From contig NZ_QURL01000004.1 in NCBI RefSeq assembly GCF_003403015.1, positions 522,968 to 586,967 on the forward strand: a stretch of DNA of 64,000 bases, read 5' to 3'. This DNA comes from Fulvimarina endophytica (GTDB lineage Bacteria; Pseudomonadota; Alphaproteobacteria; Rhizobiales; Rhizobiaceae). Of the stretch, positions 7,485-15,759 are shown one piece after another. The translations under genes were made by a program, and so were the position numbers. Position 1 is the stretch's first letter; every line of letters starts with the position of its first letter. The notes below the pieces were generated by a model that was not told the DNA's origin, made no database searches, and was given only the letters and a program-made list of their open reading frames with translations.

Positions 7485-10331
7485 CTATTCGGCAGCTTCC
7501 AGCGGACGGACCTCGCGGCTCTTCTCGGAGAACTCGCGATAATCCTCCTGCCATTCCGTCGGCCCGTTCGACGGCGAGACCTGGACGGCGGTCACCTTGT
7601 ATTCCGGACAGTTGGTCGCCCAGTCCGAGAAGTCCGTGGTGATGACGTTGATCTGGGTCGAGGGGTGATGGAACGTCGTATGGACGACGCCCGGCGCGAT
7701 CCTGTCGGTGATCGAGGCGCGCAGCGAGGTATCGCCCACGCGGCTCTGCAGCTTGACGTAGTCGCCGTCGCGAACGCCCCGCTCCTCGGCATCGTGGGGA
7801 TGCATTTCGAGAACATCCTCCTGATGCCAGGTGATGTTCGCGGTGCGCCGGGTCTGCGCGCCCACATTGTACTGGGACAGGATGCGGCCGGTTGTCAGGA
7901 GCAGCGGGAAGCGCGGCCCCACCTTCTCGTCCGTGGCGACATATTCCGTGCGGATGAACTTGCCCCGGCCGCGCATGAAGCCGTCCACGTGCATGACCGG
8001 CGAGCCGACCGGATGGGCCTCGTTGCAGGGCCACTGCACGGAGCCCTCGCGATCGAGCAGCTCGTAGCTGACATTGGCGAAGGACGGCGTCGTCGCCGCG
8101 ATCTCCGCCATGATCTCGGACGGGTGGGCGTAGTTCATGTCCATGCCAATGGCGCGGGCCAGAAGCTGGGTGACCTCCCAGTCCGCATAGCCGTTCTTCG
8201 GCTCCATGACCTTGCGCACGCGGTTGATGCGCCGCTCGGCATTGGTGAAGGTGCCGTCCTTCTCGAGGAAGGTGGAGCCGGGCAGGAAGACGTTGGCGTA
8301 GTTCGCCGTCTCGTTGAGGAACAGGTCCTGGACGATCAGGAGTTCGAGGGCGGCGAGCCCGGCCGAGACGTGCTTGGTGTCGGGATCGGACTGGAGGATG
8401 TCCTCGCCCTGGACGTAGAGCCCCTTGAACGAGCCTTCCACTGCGGCGTCGAACATGTTCGGAATGCGAAGGCCCGGCTCGCGGTCGATCTTCACGTTCC
8501 ACAGGTCCTCGTAGACCTTGCGCACGTCGTCGTTCGAGATGTGGCGATAGCCGGGCATCTCGTGCGGGAACGAGCCCATGTCGCAGGAGCCCTGCACGTT
8601 GTTCTGGCCGCGCAGCGGGTTCACGCCGACGCCCTTGCGGCCGATATTGCCGGTCGCCATCGCGAGATTGGCGATGGCCATGACCGAGGTCGAGCCCTGG
8701 CTGTGCTCGGTGACGCCGAGGCCGTAATAGATCGCGCTGTTGCCGGGGCGGGCATAGAGCCGTGCGGCGCGGCGCACGAGATCGGCCGGAACGCCGGTGA
8801 CGATCTCGACGGCCTCGGGCGAACGGTCCGGGCTCGACACGAATTCGCGCCAGTCCTCGAACTCGTCGATCTCGCAGCGCTCGCGCACGAAGTCCTCGTT
8901 GACGAGGCCCTCGGTGACGATCACGTGGGCGAGCGCCGTCAGGATGGCGACATTGGTGCCCGGGCGGGTCGGCAGATGGACGTCGGCCTTGATATGGGCG
9001 GACTTCACGAGGTCGATCCGGCGCGGATCGATGACGATGAGCCTTGCGCCCTCGCGGATGCGCTTCTTCATGCGCGAGGCGAAGACCGGGTGGGCATCGG
9101 TCGGGTTGGCGCCGATGACGAGGATCGTATCGGTGTCCTCGACGGAATCGAAGTCCTGGGTGCCGGCCGAGGTGCCGAAGGTCGTCGCCAGACCATAGCC
9201 CGTCGGCGAGTGGCAGACGCGGGCGCAGGTGTCGATATTGTTGTTGCCGAAGCCGGCCCGGACCATCTTCTGGACCAGATAGACTTCCTCGTTGGTGCAG
9301 CGCGAGGAGGAGATGCCGCCGACGGCGCCGCGGCCGTATTTCGCCTGGATGTCCTTGATCTTGCCGGCCGCAAAGCCGAGCGCCTCGTTCCAGGAGACCA
9401 CCCGCCAGGGGTCGTTATAGGTCTCGCGGATCATCGGCTCGAGGACGCGCTCCTCGTGCTTGGCATATTCGGTGGCGAACCGGCCCTTGACGCAGGAATG
9501 GCCGCGATTGGCCTTGCCGTCCTTGTACGGCACCATGCGGATGACCTCTTCACCCTGCATCTCGGCCTTGAAGGAGCAGCCGACGCCGCAATAGGCGCAG
9601 GTCGTGACCTTGGAGGAGGTGGGCAGGCCCTTGGCCTTCACCGTCTTTTCCTGCAGCGCCTCGGTCGGGCAGGCCTGCACGCAGGCCCCGCAGGACACGC
9701 ATTCGGAGGTCAGGAAATCGTCGACCGGCGTTCCGGCGCGGATGCGGCTGTCGAAGCCACGGCCCTCGACCGAGAGGGCGAAGGTGCCCTGGACCTCGTT
9801 GCAGGCTCTGACGCAGCGCGAGCAGACGATGCACTTGGAGGAGTCGAAGGTGAAATAGGGGTTCGACTCGTCGAGCTCGGCATCGAAGTGATTGCGCTCG
9901 GAGGCGTCGTAGCGGACCTTTTCGAGCCCGACCTTCTCGGCGACGTCGTGGAGATCGCAGTCTCCGCCGCCCTTGCGCTCGTCCCAGTTGCCCGGATGAT
10001 CGGAGGCATAGAGCTCCATCACGCCCTTGCGGATGCGGCTGAGCCGGTCGCTCTCGGTCCTGACGACCATGCCTTCGGCCACCGGCGTCGTGCAGGAGGC
10101 CGGCGTTCCGCCGCGACCCTCGACCTCGACGACGCAGACCCGGCAGGAGCCGAAGGCGTCGAGCATGTCGGTGGCGCAGAGCTTGGGGACCTGAACCTCC
10201 ACCTCGGCGGCGGCGCGCATGATCGAGGTGCCCTCGGGCACCGTGACCTCCTGGCCGTCGATGGTGAGGGTCACCAGCTTCTCGGCCTTGGACTTCGGCG
10301 TGCCGTAGTCTTTTTCGTGTACCAGGCTCAT
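7485..10331 (-). CDS. fdsA: NAD-dependent formate dehydrogenase, catalytic alpha subunit
   Basis: A 948-residue molybdopterin oxidoreductase that oxidises formate to CO2 and passes electrons to FdsB/FdsG and NAD+. Domains in order: a [2Fe-2S] ferredoxin domain (Cys52, 63, 66, 80); two ferredoxin-like [4Fe-4S] motifs, CIVCSRCVRAC (from residue 167) and CVSCGACVQAC (from 211); the CAYCGVGC cluster motif (from 245); and the Mo-bis-MGD domain with DTCARVCHSPT carrying the metal-ligand Cys and the adjacent catalytic His. The C-terminal MGD-binding domain has TGRILSQYNVG. Oddly, the His-Cys3 cluster segment (residues 111-128) keeps its His and last Cys but has Trp and Arg where family members normally have two cysteines. 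Mo versus W cannot be read from sequence. Confidence 0.95.
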   Translation of the reverse strand: MSLVHEKDYGTPKSKAEKLVTLTIDGQEVTVPEGTSIMRAAAEVEVQVPKLCATDMLDAFGSCRVCVVEVEGRGGTPASCTTPVAEGMVVRTESDRLSRIRKGVMELYASDHPGNWDERKGGGDCDLHDVAEKVGLEKVRYDASERNHFDAELDESNPYFTFDSSKCIVCSRCVRACNEVQGTFALSVEGRGFDSRIRAGTPVDDFLTSECVSCGACVQACPTEALQEKTVKAKGLPTSSKVTTCAYCGVGCSFKAEMQGEEVIRMVPYKDGKANRGHSCVKGRFATEYAKHEERVLEPMIRETYNDPWRVVSWNEALGFAAGKIKDIQAKYGRGAVGGISSSRCTNEEVYLVQKMVRAGFGNNNIDTCARVCHSPTGYGLATTFGTSAGTQDFDSVEDTDTILVIGANPTDAHPVFASRMKKRIREGARLIVIDPRRIDLVKSAHIKADVHLPTRPGTNVAILTALAHVIVTEGLVNEDFVRERCEIDEFEDWREFVSSPDRSPEAVEIVTGVPADLVRRAARLYARPGNSAIYYGLGVTEHSQGSTSVMAIANLAMATGNIGRKGVGVNPLRGQNNVQGSCDMGSFPHEMPGYRHISNDDVRKVYEDLWNVKIDREPGLRIPNMFDAAVEGSFKGLYVQGEDILQSDPDTKHVSAGLAALELLIVQDLFLNETANYANVFLPGSTFLEKDGTFTNAERRINRVRKVMEPKNGYADWEVTQLLARAIGMDMNYAHPSEIMAEIAATTPSFANVSYELLDREGSVQWPCNEAHPVGSPVMHVDGFMRGRGKFIRTEYVATDEKVGPRFPLLLTTGRILSQYNVGAQTRRTANITWHQEDVLEMHPHDAEERGVRDGDYVKLQSRVGDTSLRASITDRIAPGVVHTTFHHPSTQINVITTDFSDWATNCPEYKVTAVQVSPSNGPTEWQEDYREFSEKSREVRPLEAAE

Positions 10332-10367
10332 CTCGTTCTCCCAATCAATCCTGTCCGAGCGGGCGGC

Positions 10368-11921
10368 CTATTCGGCCGCCACACGCATCGGAGTACCGTT
10401 GAAGTCTTCGGGGAAGTGGCGGATCGCGCTCATCACCGGATAGGGCGTGAACCCACCCAGAGCGCAGAGCGAGCCGAATTCCATCGTGTTGCAGAGATCC
10501 TCGACGAGTTCGAGGTTCTCGGCGGGCCGGTCGCCGGCGATCACCTTCTCGACCGTTTCGAGGCCGCGCACCGCGCCGATGCGGCAGGGCGTGCACTTGC
10601 CGCAGGATTCCACCGCGCAGAACTCGAAGGCGAAGCGCGCCTGCTTGGCCATGTCGACCGTCTCGTCGAAGATGACGATGCCGGCATGGCCGATCAGCCC
10701 CTTCTTGGCCGCGAAGGCCTCGTAGTCGAAGGGCGTATCGAAGAGCGAACGCGGGAAATAGGCCCCGAGCGGCCCGCCCACCTGGACGGCGCGCACGGGC
10801 CGGCCGGAATTCGTGCCGCCGGCGATGGTCTCGACGATCTCGCCGAGGGTGAGGCCGAAGGCGACCTCGAAAAGCCCGCCATGCTTGACGTTGCCGGCGA
10901 TCTGCAAGGGGATGGTGCCGCGCGAGCGGCCCATGCCGAAATCCTTATAGTAGGCGGCACCCTTGGCGAGGATCTCCGGCGTCGAGGCCAGTGAGATGAC
11001 GTTGTTGATCACCGTCGGGCGACCGAACAGGCCCTTGATGGCCGGCAGCGGCGGCTTGAAGCGCACCTGTCCGCGCTTGCCCTCGAGGCTGTCGAGAAGC
11101 GAGGTCTCCTCGCCGCAGACATAGGCCCCTGCCCCGACCCGGACCTCGATATCGAAGGCATGGCCGGAGCCGAGCACCGAGACGCCCAGCCAGCCGAAAG
11201 CCTCGGCCCGGCGGATCGCCTCGCGCATGACGCGGATGGCGACGGGATATTCGGAACGCAGATAGATGTAGCCCTTGCTCGCACCGGTGGCGAGCGCCGC
11301 TATCGTCATGCCCTCGATCAGGCAGAAGGGATCGCCCTCCATGATCATGCGGTCGGCGAAGGTGCCCGAGTCGCCCTCGTCGGCATTGGCGACGATGTAT
11401 TTCTTATCGCCCTCGGCCTTGTGCACCGTCTCCCACTTGATGCCGGTCGGGAAACCGGCCCCGCCGCGCCCGCGAAGCCCGGACTCCTTGACCTCGGCGA
11501 TGATCGCCTCGGCGCCGATCTCCAGCGCGCGGCGAAGGCCGAGGAGACCGCCATGGGCCTCGTAGTCCTCGAGGGACAGGGGATCGGTGATGCCGCAGCG
11601 CTTGAAGGTGAGGCGCGACTGTCCCTTCATGAAGGGATGATCGAGCGGATCGCCGATGCGCTTGTCGTGCGCGCCGCCTTCAAGGAAACCCGCATCGAGA
11701 AGCGCGGCGATCTCGCCGGGCTCGACCGGACCATAGCCGATGCGGCCATTGCCGGTCTCGACCTCGACGAGGGGTTCGAGCCAGGCCATGCCGTGCGAGC
11801 CGTTGCGCACGATCTCGATCTCCAGGCCGCGATCGAGCGCGAGCTTGGCGAGTTCCTGGGCGATCTCGTCGGCCCCGTTTGCGACGGCGAAGGAATCGAG
11901 CGGAATGTAGACGCGGGTCAT
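10368..11921 (-). CDS. fdsB: NAD-dependent formate dehydrogenase, beta (diaphorase) subunit
   Basis: A 517-residue NuoF-like flavoprotein. An N-terminal thioredoxin-like region (residues 1 to about 130) precedes the NADH/FMN domain, with a GRGGAGFPTG loop near residue 150 and SSL/ADEGDSGTF around FMN. ESCGKCTPCR plus a later Cys in FGSLCALGG make the N3-type [4Fe-4S] site. It takes electrons from FdsA and reduces NAD+ in the cytoplasm. Its start overlaps the fdsG stop by 4 bp, so synthesis is coupled. The gap to fdsA is 36 bp. Confidence 0.95.
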   Translation of the reverse strand: MTRVYIPLDSFAVANGADEIAQELAKLALDRGLEIEIVRNGSHGMAWLEPLVEVETGNGRIGYGPVEPGEIAALLDAGFLEGGAHDKRIGDPLDHPFMKGQSRLTFKRCGITDPLSLEDYEAHGGLLGLRRALEIGAEAIIAEVKESGLRGRGGAGFPTGIKWETVHKAEGDKKYIVANADEGDSGTFADRMIMEGDPFCLIEGMTIAALATGASKGYIYLRSEYPVAIRVMREAIRRAEAFGWLGVSVLGSGHAFDIEVRVGAGAYVCGEETSLLDSLEGKRGQVRFKPPLPAIKGLFGRPTVINNVISLASTPEILAKGAAYYKDFGMGRSRGTIPLQIAGNVKHGGLFEVAFGLTLGEIVETIAGGTNSGRPVRAVQVGGPLGAYFPRSLFDTPFDYEAFAAKKGLIGHAGIVIFDETVDMAKQARFAFEFCAVESCGKCTPCRIGAVRGLETVEKVIAGDRPAENLELVEDLCNTMEFGSLCALGGFTPYPVMSAIRHFPEDFNGTPMRVAAE

Positions 11922-12391
11922 AGGCGGGCCTCCGCGGTGAGCTTTTCGACGCGGGCCTCGTTGAGGCGCCCGACGATGCGGTCGTCGAGCATGGCCGAGG
12001 GAGCGGTGGCGCAGAGGCCGAGGCAGTAGACGGCCTCGAGGGTCACGGCGCCGTCGGGCGAGGTCTCGCCGAACGAGATGCCGAGGGCACGCTCGATCGA
12101 GGCGGCGACCGCGTCGCCCCCGGCCGCCTGGCAGGCTTCCGCCCGGCAGACCTTCAGGACGTGGCGTCCATGCGGCTCGCGCTTGAAGTCGTGATAGAAG
12201 GAGACGACGCCGTAGACTTCGGCGCGGCTGAGATTGAGTTCGTGCGCGACGACCCGCACGGCCGCGTCGGTGATATAGCCGTAGCGGTGATTGAACGCAT
12301 GCAGGATCGGCAGGAGCGGACCCTCGAGATGCTTATGCTCGCCAATGATGACGAGCGCGTCTTCTTCGTCGAATTCTACGTGGTATGCCAC
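11918..12391 (-). CDS. fdsG: NAD-dependent formate dehydrogenase, gamma subunit
   Basis: A NuoE-like thioredoxin-fold [2Fe-2S] protein of 157 residues from the preferred start. Cluster ligands are visible as CRAEAC (C-x4-C) and CLGLC (C-x3-C). It docks with FdsB and helps pass electrons toward FMN/NAD. I place the start at GTG 12391 because GGGGAGG (12399-12405) lies exactly 7 nt upstream. The in-frame ATG at 12409 has no Shine-Dalgarno and would lie only about 11 nt from the inferred transcription start. It is the first gene of the operon and overlaps fdsB by 4 bp. Confidence 0.9.
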   Translation of the reverse strand: MAYHVEFDEEDALVIIGEHKHLEGPLLPILHAFNHRYGYITDAAVRVVAHELNLSRAEVYGVVSFYHDFKREPHGRHVLKVCRAEACQAAGGDAVAASIERALGISFGETSPDGAVTLEAVYCLGLCATAPSAMLDDRIVGRLNEARVEKLTAEARL

Positions 12392-12426
12392 GCCGGTGCC
12401 TCCCCGCATGGAAATAGAGTCATTCC

Positions 12427-12455
12427 AGCAAACACCCTGCACAGTTTGTGATCAA
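12427..12455 (-). promoter_or_regulatory. probable sigma-70 promoter of the fds operon
   Basis: On the minus strand, TTGATC (12455-12450) and TTTGCT (12432-12427) are separated by 17 nt. This predicts a start near 12420, about 30 nt before the fdsG GTG start. The -35 box is good and the -10 box is weak, as expected for an activator-dependent promoter. Confidence 0.45.
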
Positions 12456-12474
12456 GCGCTCCTTTCCGTGCTTT

Positions 12475-12499
12475 GATAGAACCTTTCTATCATAGAACC
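12475..12499. promoter_or_regulatory. LysR-type operator upstream of fdsG
   Basis: GATAGAA-CCT-TTCTATC is a perfect 7-bp inverted repeat with a 3-nt spacer (12475-12491). It overlaps a second dyad, TTCTA-TCA-TAGAA (12485-12497), and ATAGAACC occurs twice, 16 bp apart. The first dyad is centred about 63 bp upstream of the inferred start. That matches the usual LysR recognition-site position, next to the adjacent LysR-family gene. Confidence 0.55.
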
Positions 12500-12754
12500 C
12501 TTCCAGACTGATGGCCCGGACCGTTTCGACCCCTATCGCGGAAGGGCTCGCGCGCATCGGTCGCAGATGATTGGGACACGCAATGCGAGCAGTCGCGCGC
12601 TCGGGCGGGCTCTTTCGATCGAACAAAGGCGCCCAAACGCGGACCCCGTCTCTGTTGCAGTGCCGCATTTCCAGTCAGGCGGCCGGACGAATGGATCGAC
12701 CTCTCGGGTCGGAAGCGAACAGTCGAAAGCGATGCTTTCATATGCCCGCCGCTA

Positions 12755-13651
12755 TCAGGCGGCGGAGCCCGACACCGCGAAGACCTCGGCCTCGCTCCAG
12801 AAGGCCGCGACGATGGGGGGCCTCAGGTCGCGTCTCGCCGTCACCAGCCCCACCGAATAGCTGACCTCCGGCTCGACGAGCGGAATGACGACCAAAGGCT
12901 CGACGAGGCCGAGCATCTGCGCCGCGTTGTAGGGGATGATCGTCGCAAGGTCGGCGAGGCGCACCTGGGCGAGGATCGCGGTGATGGAATTGGACTCCAT
13001 GACCGTCTCGACCGGCCGGATCGAGCCGCCGAGATGCCGGTTGAGGATCCGGCGGTTCTGCATCGAAGGGCTGAGGAGGCAGAGCGGCGCGCTCGCCGCT
13101 TCCTCCCAGGTGACGTGCTCCTTGGCCGAGAACGGACTGCCGCGCGTCGTCACGAAGCTGTAGCGCTCCTCGTAGATCGGCTTGGCGTCGACGCGCGCGA
13201 CCCGCTCGTCCTCCAGATAGGTGAGGCCCACATCGATCTCGAAGTCCTCGACCGCCGTCAGGAGATCGGCGGATGAGAAGGAGGTGACGTCGAAGGTGAC
13301 ATCCGGGTGGCGCGCGCGAAACGGGGTCGTCAGGCGCGGCACGAGGGAGAGCGCCGTCGGAATGGCGCCAATGCGCAGGAAGCCGGTGAGCCCGCGCCGG
13401 ACGCTGCGCACCTCCTCGCGCATGGTGCGGATGTCGTCGGTGATCTTGCGCGCCCAGGCGAGCACCCGCTCGCCTTCGGCCGTCATGCCCTTGTAGCGCG
13501 AACCGCGATTGACGAGCGTGACGCCGAGCCGCTCCTCGAGCTGGCGGATCCCCGCCGAAAGCGTCGGCTGCGTGATCCCGAGCTTGTCCGCCGCGCGCCC
13601 GAAATGGCGCTCGTGGCTGAGCATGATGAGATATTCGAACTTGTCGATCAC
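12755..13651 (-). CDS. LysR-family transcriptional regulator, probable regulator of the fds operon
   Basis: A 298-residue LysR-type regulator. The N-terminal winged helix-turn-helix is clear: residues 1-60 with HFGRAADKLGITQPTLSAGI as the recognition region. It is followed by a linker helix and a periplasmic-binding-protein-like effector domain (about 90-290). It lies directly upstream of fdsGBA-fdhD-fdsD on the same strand, and a LysR-style dyad sits between them, so formate or a C1 signal is the likely effector. LysR genes are found in the same position in other fds clusters. Direct regulation is inferred. Confidence 0.88.
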   Translation of the reverse strand: MIDKFEYLIMLSHERHFGRAADKLGITQPTLSAGIRQLEERLGVTLVNRGSRYKGMTAEGERVLAWARKITDDIRTMREEVRSVRRGLTGFLRIGAIPTALSLVPRLTTPFRARHPDVTFDVTSFSSADLLTAVEDFEIDVGLTYLEDERVARVDAKPIYEERYSFVTTRGSPFSAKEHVTWEEAASAPLCLLSPSMQNRRILNRHLGGSIRPVETVMESNSITAILAQVRLADLATIIPYNAAQMLGLVEPLVVIPLVEPEVSYSVGLVTARRDLRPPIVAAFWSEAEVFAVSGSAA

Positions 13652-13730
13652 GATCGGGGGTCTTCCTCACGCCCATAGTGCGCCGGCCCGTCCGATTCGG
13701 CAAAGGCCTTTCGGCGCGGGCCGGCTCGCC

Positions 13731-14240
13731 TCAGTTCCAGGCGGCGAGGAGACCGGTCCGCTCTTCACCGACCGGATCGCTTCCCGGCAGCGCCAGCGCC
13801 GCGATCCGTCGGCGCGCCACCTCGATCGCTATCGCCCCCTCGCGAGAGATCGCGCCGTTCTGGCCCGGCGGATAGGCGCCGACGACCTGAAAACCGCCCG
13901 TCGCCTCAAGGCGCCTGTGACCGACCCCGGCCGGCACGATCACCGTATCGCCGGGCGTCATCTCGACCACGAGACCGCCCTCCTTTTCCTCCCCGCCAAA
14001 GCCGATCCGCGCCCGGCCGCCGACGCAGGCCAGCACCTCGTGGCCTTCGAGATGGAAGTGCCAGTAATCGAAGACCGTGTATGTCCAGGTGCCCTGCCAG
14101 CCATTGCGCTCGAACAGGCGCTCGACCGTCGCCGATTGCGCTTTGCCCGCCGCAATCGCGCCGGGTGCGATGATGAGGGGCAAATCGCTGTTGGGAATGC
14201 CGCCGATGGGGCCGAACCGGTGCGTGCCGAGCTCGCTCAC
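13731..14240 (-). CDS. cupin-domain protein
   Basis: A 169-residue protein from the preferred GTG start at 14240. A single cupin fold is visible in the middle: FDYWHFHLEGHEVLACVGG gives the first histidine motif, and PGDTVIVPAGVGHRRLE is the second motif with its Pro-Gly turn and final His. Such proteins bind a metal ion and range from isomerases to sensors, and no substrate can be assigned. It starts 5 bp after the aminotransferase stop, so the two are one operon and may act on the same metabolite. The longer frame up to 14477 lies inside the aminotransferase gene and is rejected. Confidence 0.75.
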   Translation of the reverse strand: MSELGTHRFGPIGGIPNSDLPLIIAPGAIAAGKAQSATVERLFERNGWQGTWTYTVFDYWHFHLEGHEVLACVGGRARIGFGGEEKEGGLVVEMTPGDTVIVPAGVGHRRLEATGGFQVVGAYPPGQNGAISREGAIAIEVARRRIAALALPGSDPVGEERTGLLAAWN

Positions 14241-14244
14241 GGCC

Positions 14245-15624
14245 CTACCCCGCCATTCCCATCTCGCCGGCGAGCGCGTCGAGGCCGTCGCGCACGGTCG
14301 CGACCACGGTATCGATCTGATCGTCGGTGATGATGAGGGGCGGGCAGAAGGCGAGCGTGTCGCCGATGGCGCGGGAGATGACGCCGCGCTCCTGAATGAG
14401 ACCGAAGGCTTTTGCCGCAAGCGCACCCGGCGGCTGGACGGCGATCTTCTTCTCCTTGTCGGTGACGAGTTCGACACCGGCGATCAGCCCGATGCCGCGC
14501 ACCTCGCCGACCAGGGGGTGACCCGACAGGGTCCGCAGGCCCGACTGGAGCCGTTCGCCGCGCTCGCGGGCATTGGCGACGAGGCCGCGCTCCTCGATGA
14601 TGGCGAGGTTTTCGAGCGCGACGGCGGCCGCCACGGGATGGCCGGAGGCCGTGAAGCCGTGGCCGAAGGTGCCGATGCGCGCGCTCTCTTCGGCGATCGG
14701 GCCGTAGACCTTCTCGTTCATGAGGACCGCCGAGATCGGCAGATAGGACGAGGAAAGCGCCTTGGAGACGGTCATGATGTCGGGTTCGAGACCGTAATAG
14801 GTCGAGCCGAACATCTCGCCCGTGCGGCCGAAGCCGCAGATGACCTCGTCGGCGACGAAGAGGATATCGGGATAGTCCGCGAGCACGGCCTTGATCTCGG
14901 CCCAGTAGGTGGGCGGAGGAACGACGACCCCGCCCGCGCCCATCACCGGCTCGGCGATGAAGGCGGCGATCGTCTCCGGCCCCCGGGCCTCGATCGTTGC
15001 GCGCAATTCGGCCGCACACCGCGCGGCGAACGCCTCCTCGCTCTCGCCCGCCTCGCCCTCGCGCCAGTAATGCGGGCACATGGTGTGGACGACGCCCTCG
15101 CCCGGCAGGTCGAAGGAGGCGTGATTGTTGGGCAGGCCCGTGAGGCTCGCCGAGGCGAGCGTGACGCCATGATAGCCGCGAAGGCGCGAAATGATCGTCT
15201 TGCGCGCAGGCTCGCCCAGCGCGTTCGAGCGATAGCGCAGGAGCTTGACGATGAGATCGTTGGCTTCCGAGCCCGAATTGGTGAAGTGCACCTTGGACAT
15301 CGGCACCGGGGCGAGCGCGATCAGCTTCTCGGCAAGGTCCACCACCGGGGCGTGGGTCTTGTGGGTGAAGGAATGATAATAGGGAAGCTGCGCCATCTGC
15401 CGGGCGGCGGCATCCACGAGCCGCTGTTCGGAAAAGCCGACGGCCACCGACCAGAGCCCCGCCATCGCCTCGATATAGCGCTTGCCGTCGATGTCCTCGA
15501 CATAGACCCCGTCGCCCTTCGCCATCACGATCGGGCCGATCTCCTCGTGTCGCCGGGCATTGGTGTAGGGATGGAGGTGATGGGCGACGTCGCGGGCTTC
15601 GACGGAATTGGGACGTGGCGGCAT
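14245..15624 (-). CDS. class III (omega) aminotransferase
   Basis: A 459-residue PLP enzyme. NSGSEAND binds the phosphate, FVADEVICGFGRTG carries the Asp that contacts the pyridine ring, and TVSKALSSSYLPISA holds the Schiff-base Lys. The N terminus (LHPYTNARRHEEIGP) and length fit the omega-amino acid:pyruvate or putrescine-type branch of the family, which moves terminal amino groups to pyruvate or 2-oxoglutarate. The exact donor is unknown. It is coupled to the cupin gene 4 bp downstream. Confidence 0.85.
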   Translation of the reverse strand: MPPRPNSVEARDVAHHLHPYTNARRHEEIGPIVMAKGDGVYVEDIDGKRYIEAMAGLWSVAVGFSEQRLVDAAARQMAQLPYYHSFTHKTHAPVVDLAEKLIALAPVPMSKVHFTNSGSEANDLIVKLLRYRSNALGEPARKTIISRLRGYHGVTLASASLTGLPNNHASFDLPGEGVVHTMCPHYWREGEAGESEEAFAARCAAELRATIEARGPETIAAFIAEPVMGAGGVVVPPPTYWAEIKAVLADYPDILFVADEVICGFGRTGEMFGSTYYGLEPDIMTVSKALSSSYLPISAVLMNEKVYGPIAEESARIGTFGHGFTASGHPVAAAVALENLAIIEERGLVANARERGERLQSGLRTLSGHPLVGEVRGIGLIAGVELVTDKEKKIAVQPPGALAAKAFGLIQERGVISRAIGDTLAFCPPLIITDDQIDTVVATVRDGLDALAGEMGMAG

Positions 15625-15759
15625 GACGAGGCGCTTTCTGTGCGGGAGCCGTTCTGCGTCGATACGCAGCGCCCATGACTAGCCCATCGGGCAGCATGGT
15701 TCAAACGGCCGGGCAGCGTTCGCCGCCTTTCCTTGGCCTGCAGGAAAGGCTTTCCCGGT

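Larger units (their letters stand above)
12410..12754. other. 345-bp intergenic region between the LysR gene and fdsG
   Basis: It contains the fds promoter and LysR-type operator in its first 90 bp (12425-12499). In the remaining 255 bp, up to the LysR-gene stop codon, I see no gene, clear terminator or repeat. Confidence 0.6.

Noticed and set aside
7215..10994. A 1259-codon plus-strand open frame opposite fdsA and fdsB
   Set aside because: It mirrors the third-position GC bias of the real minus-strand genes, is rich in H/R/D/A, and has no domain. fdsA and fdsB on the other strand carry full cofactor motifs.
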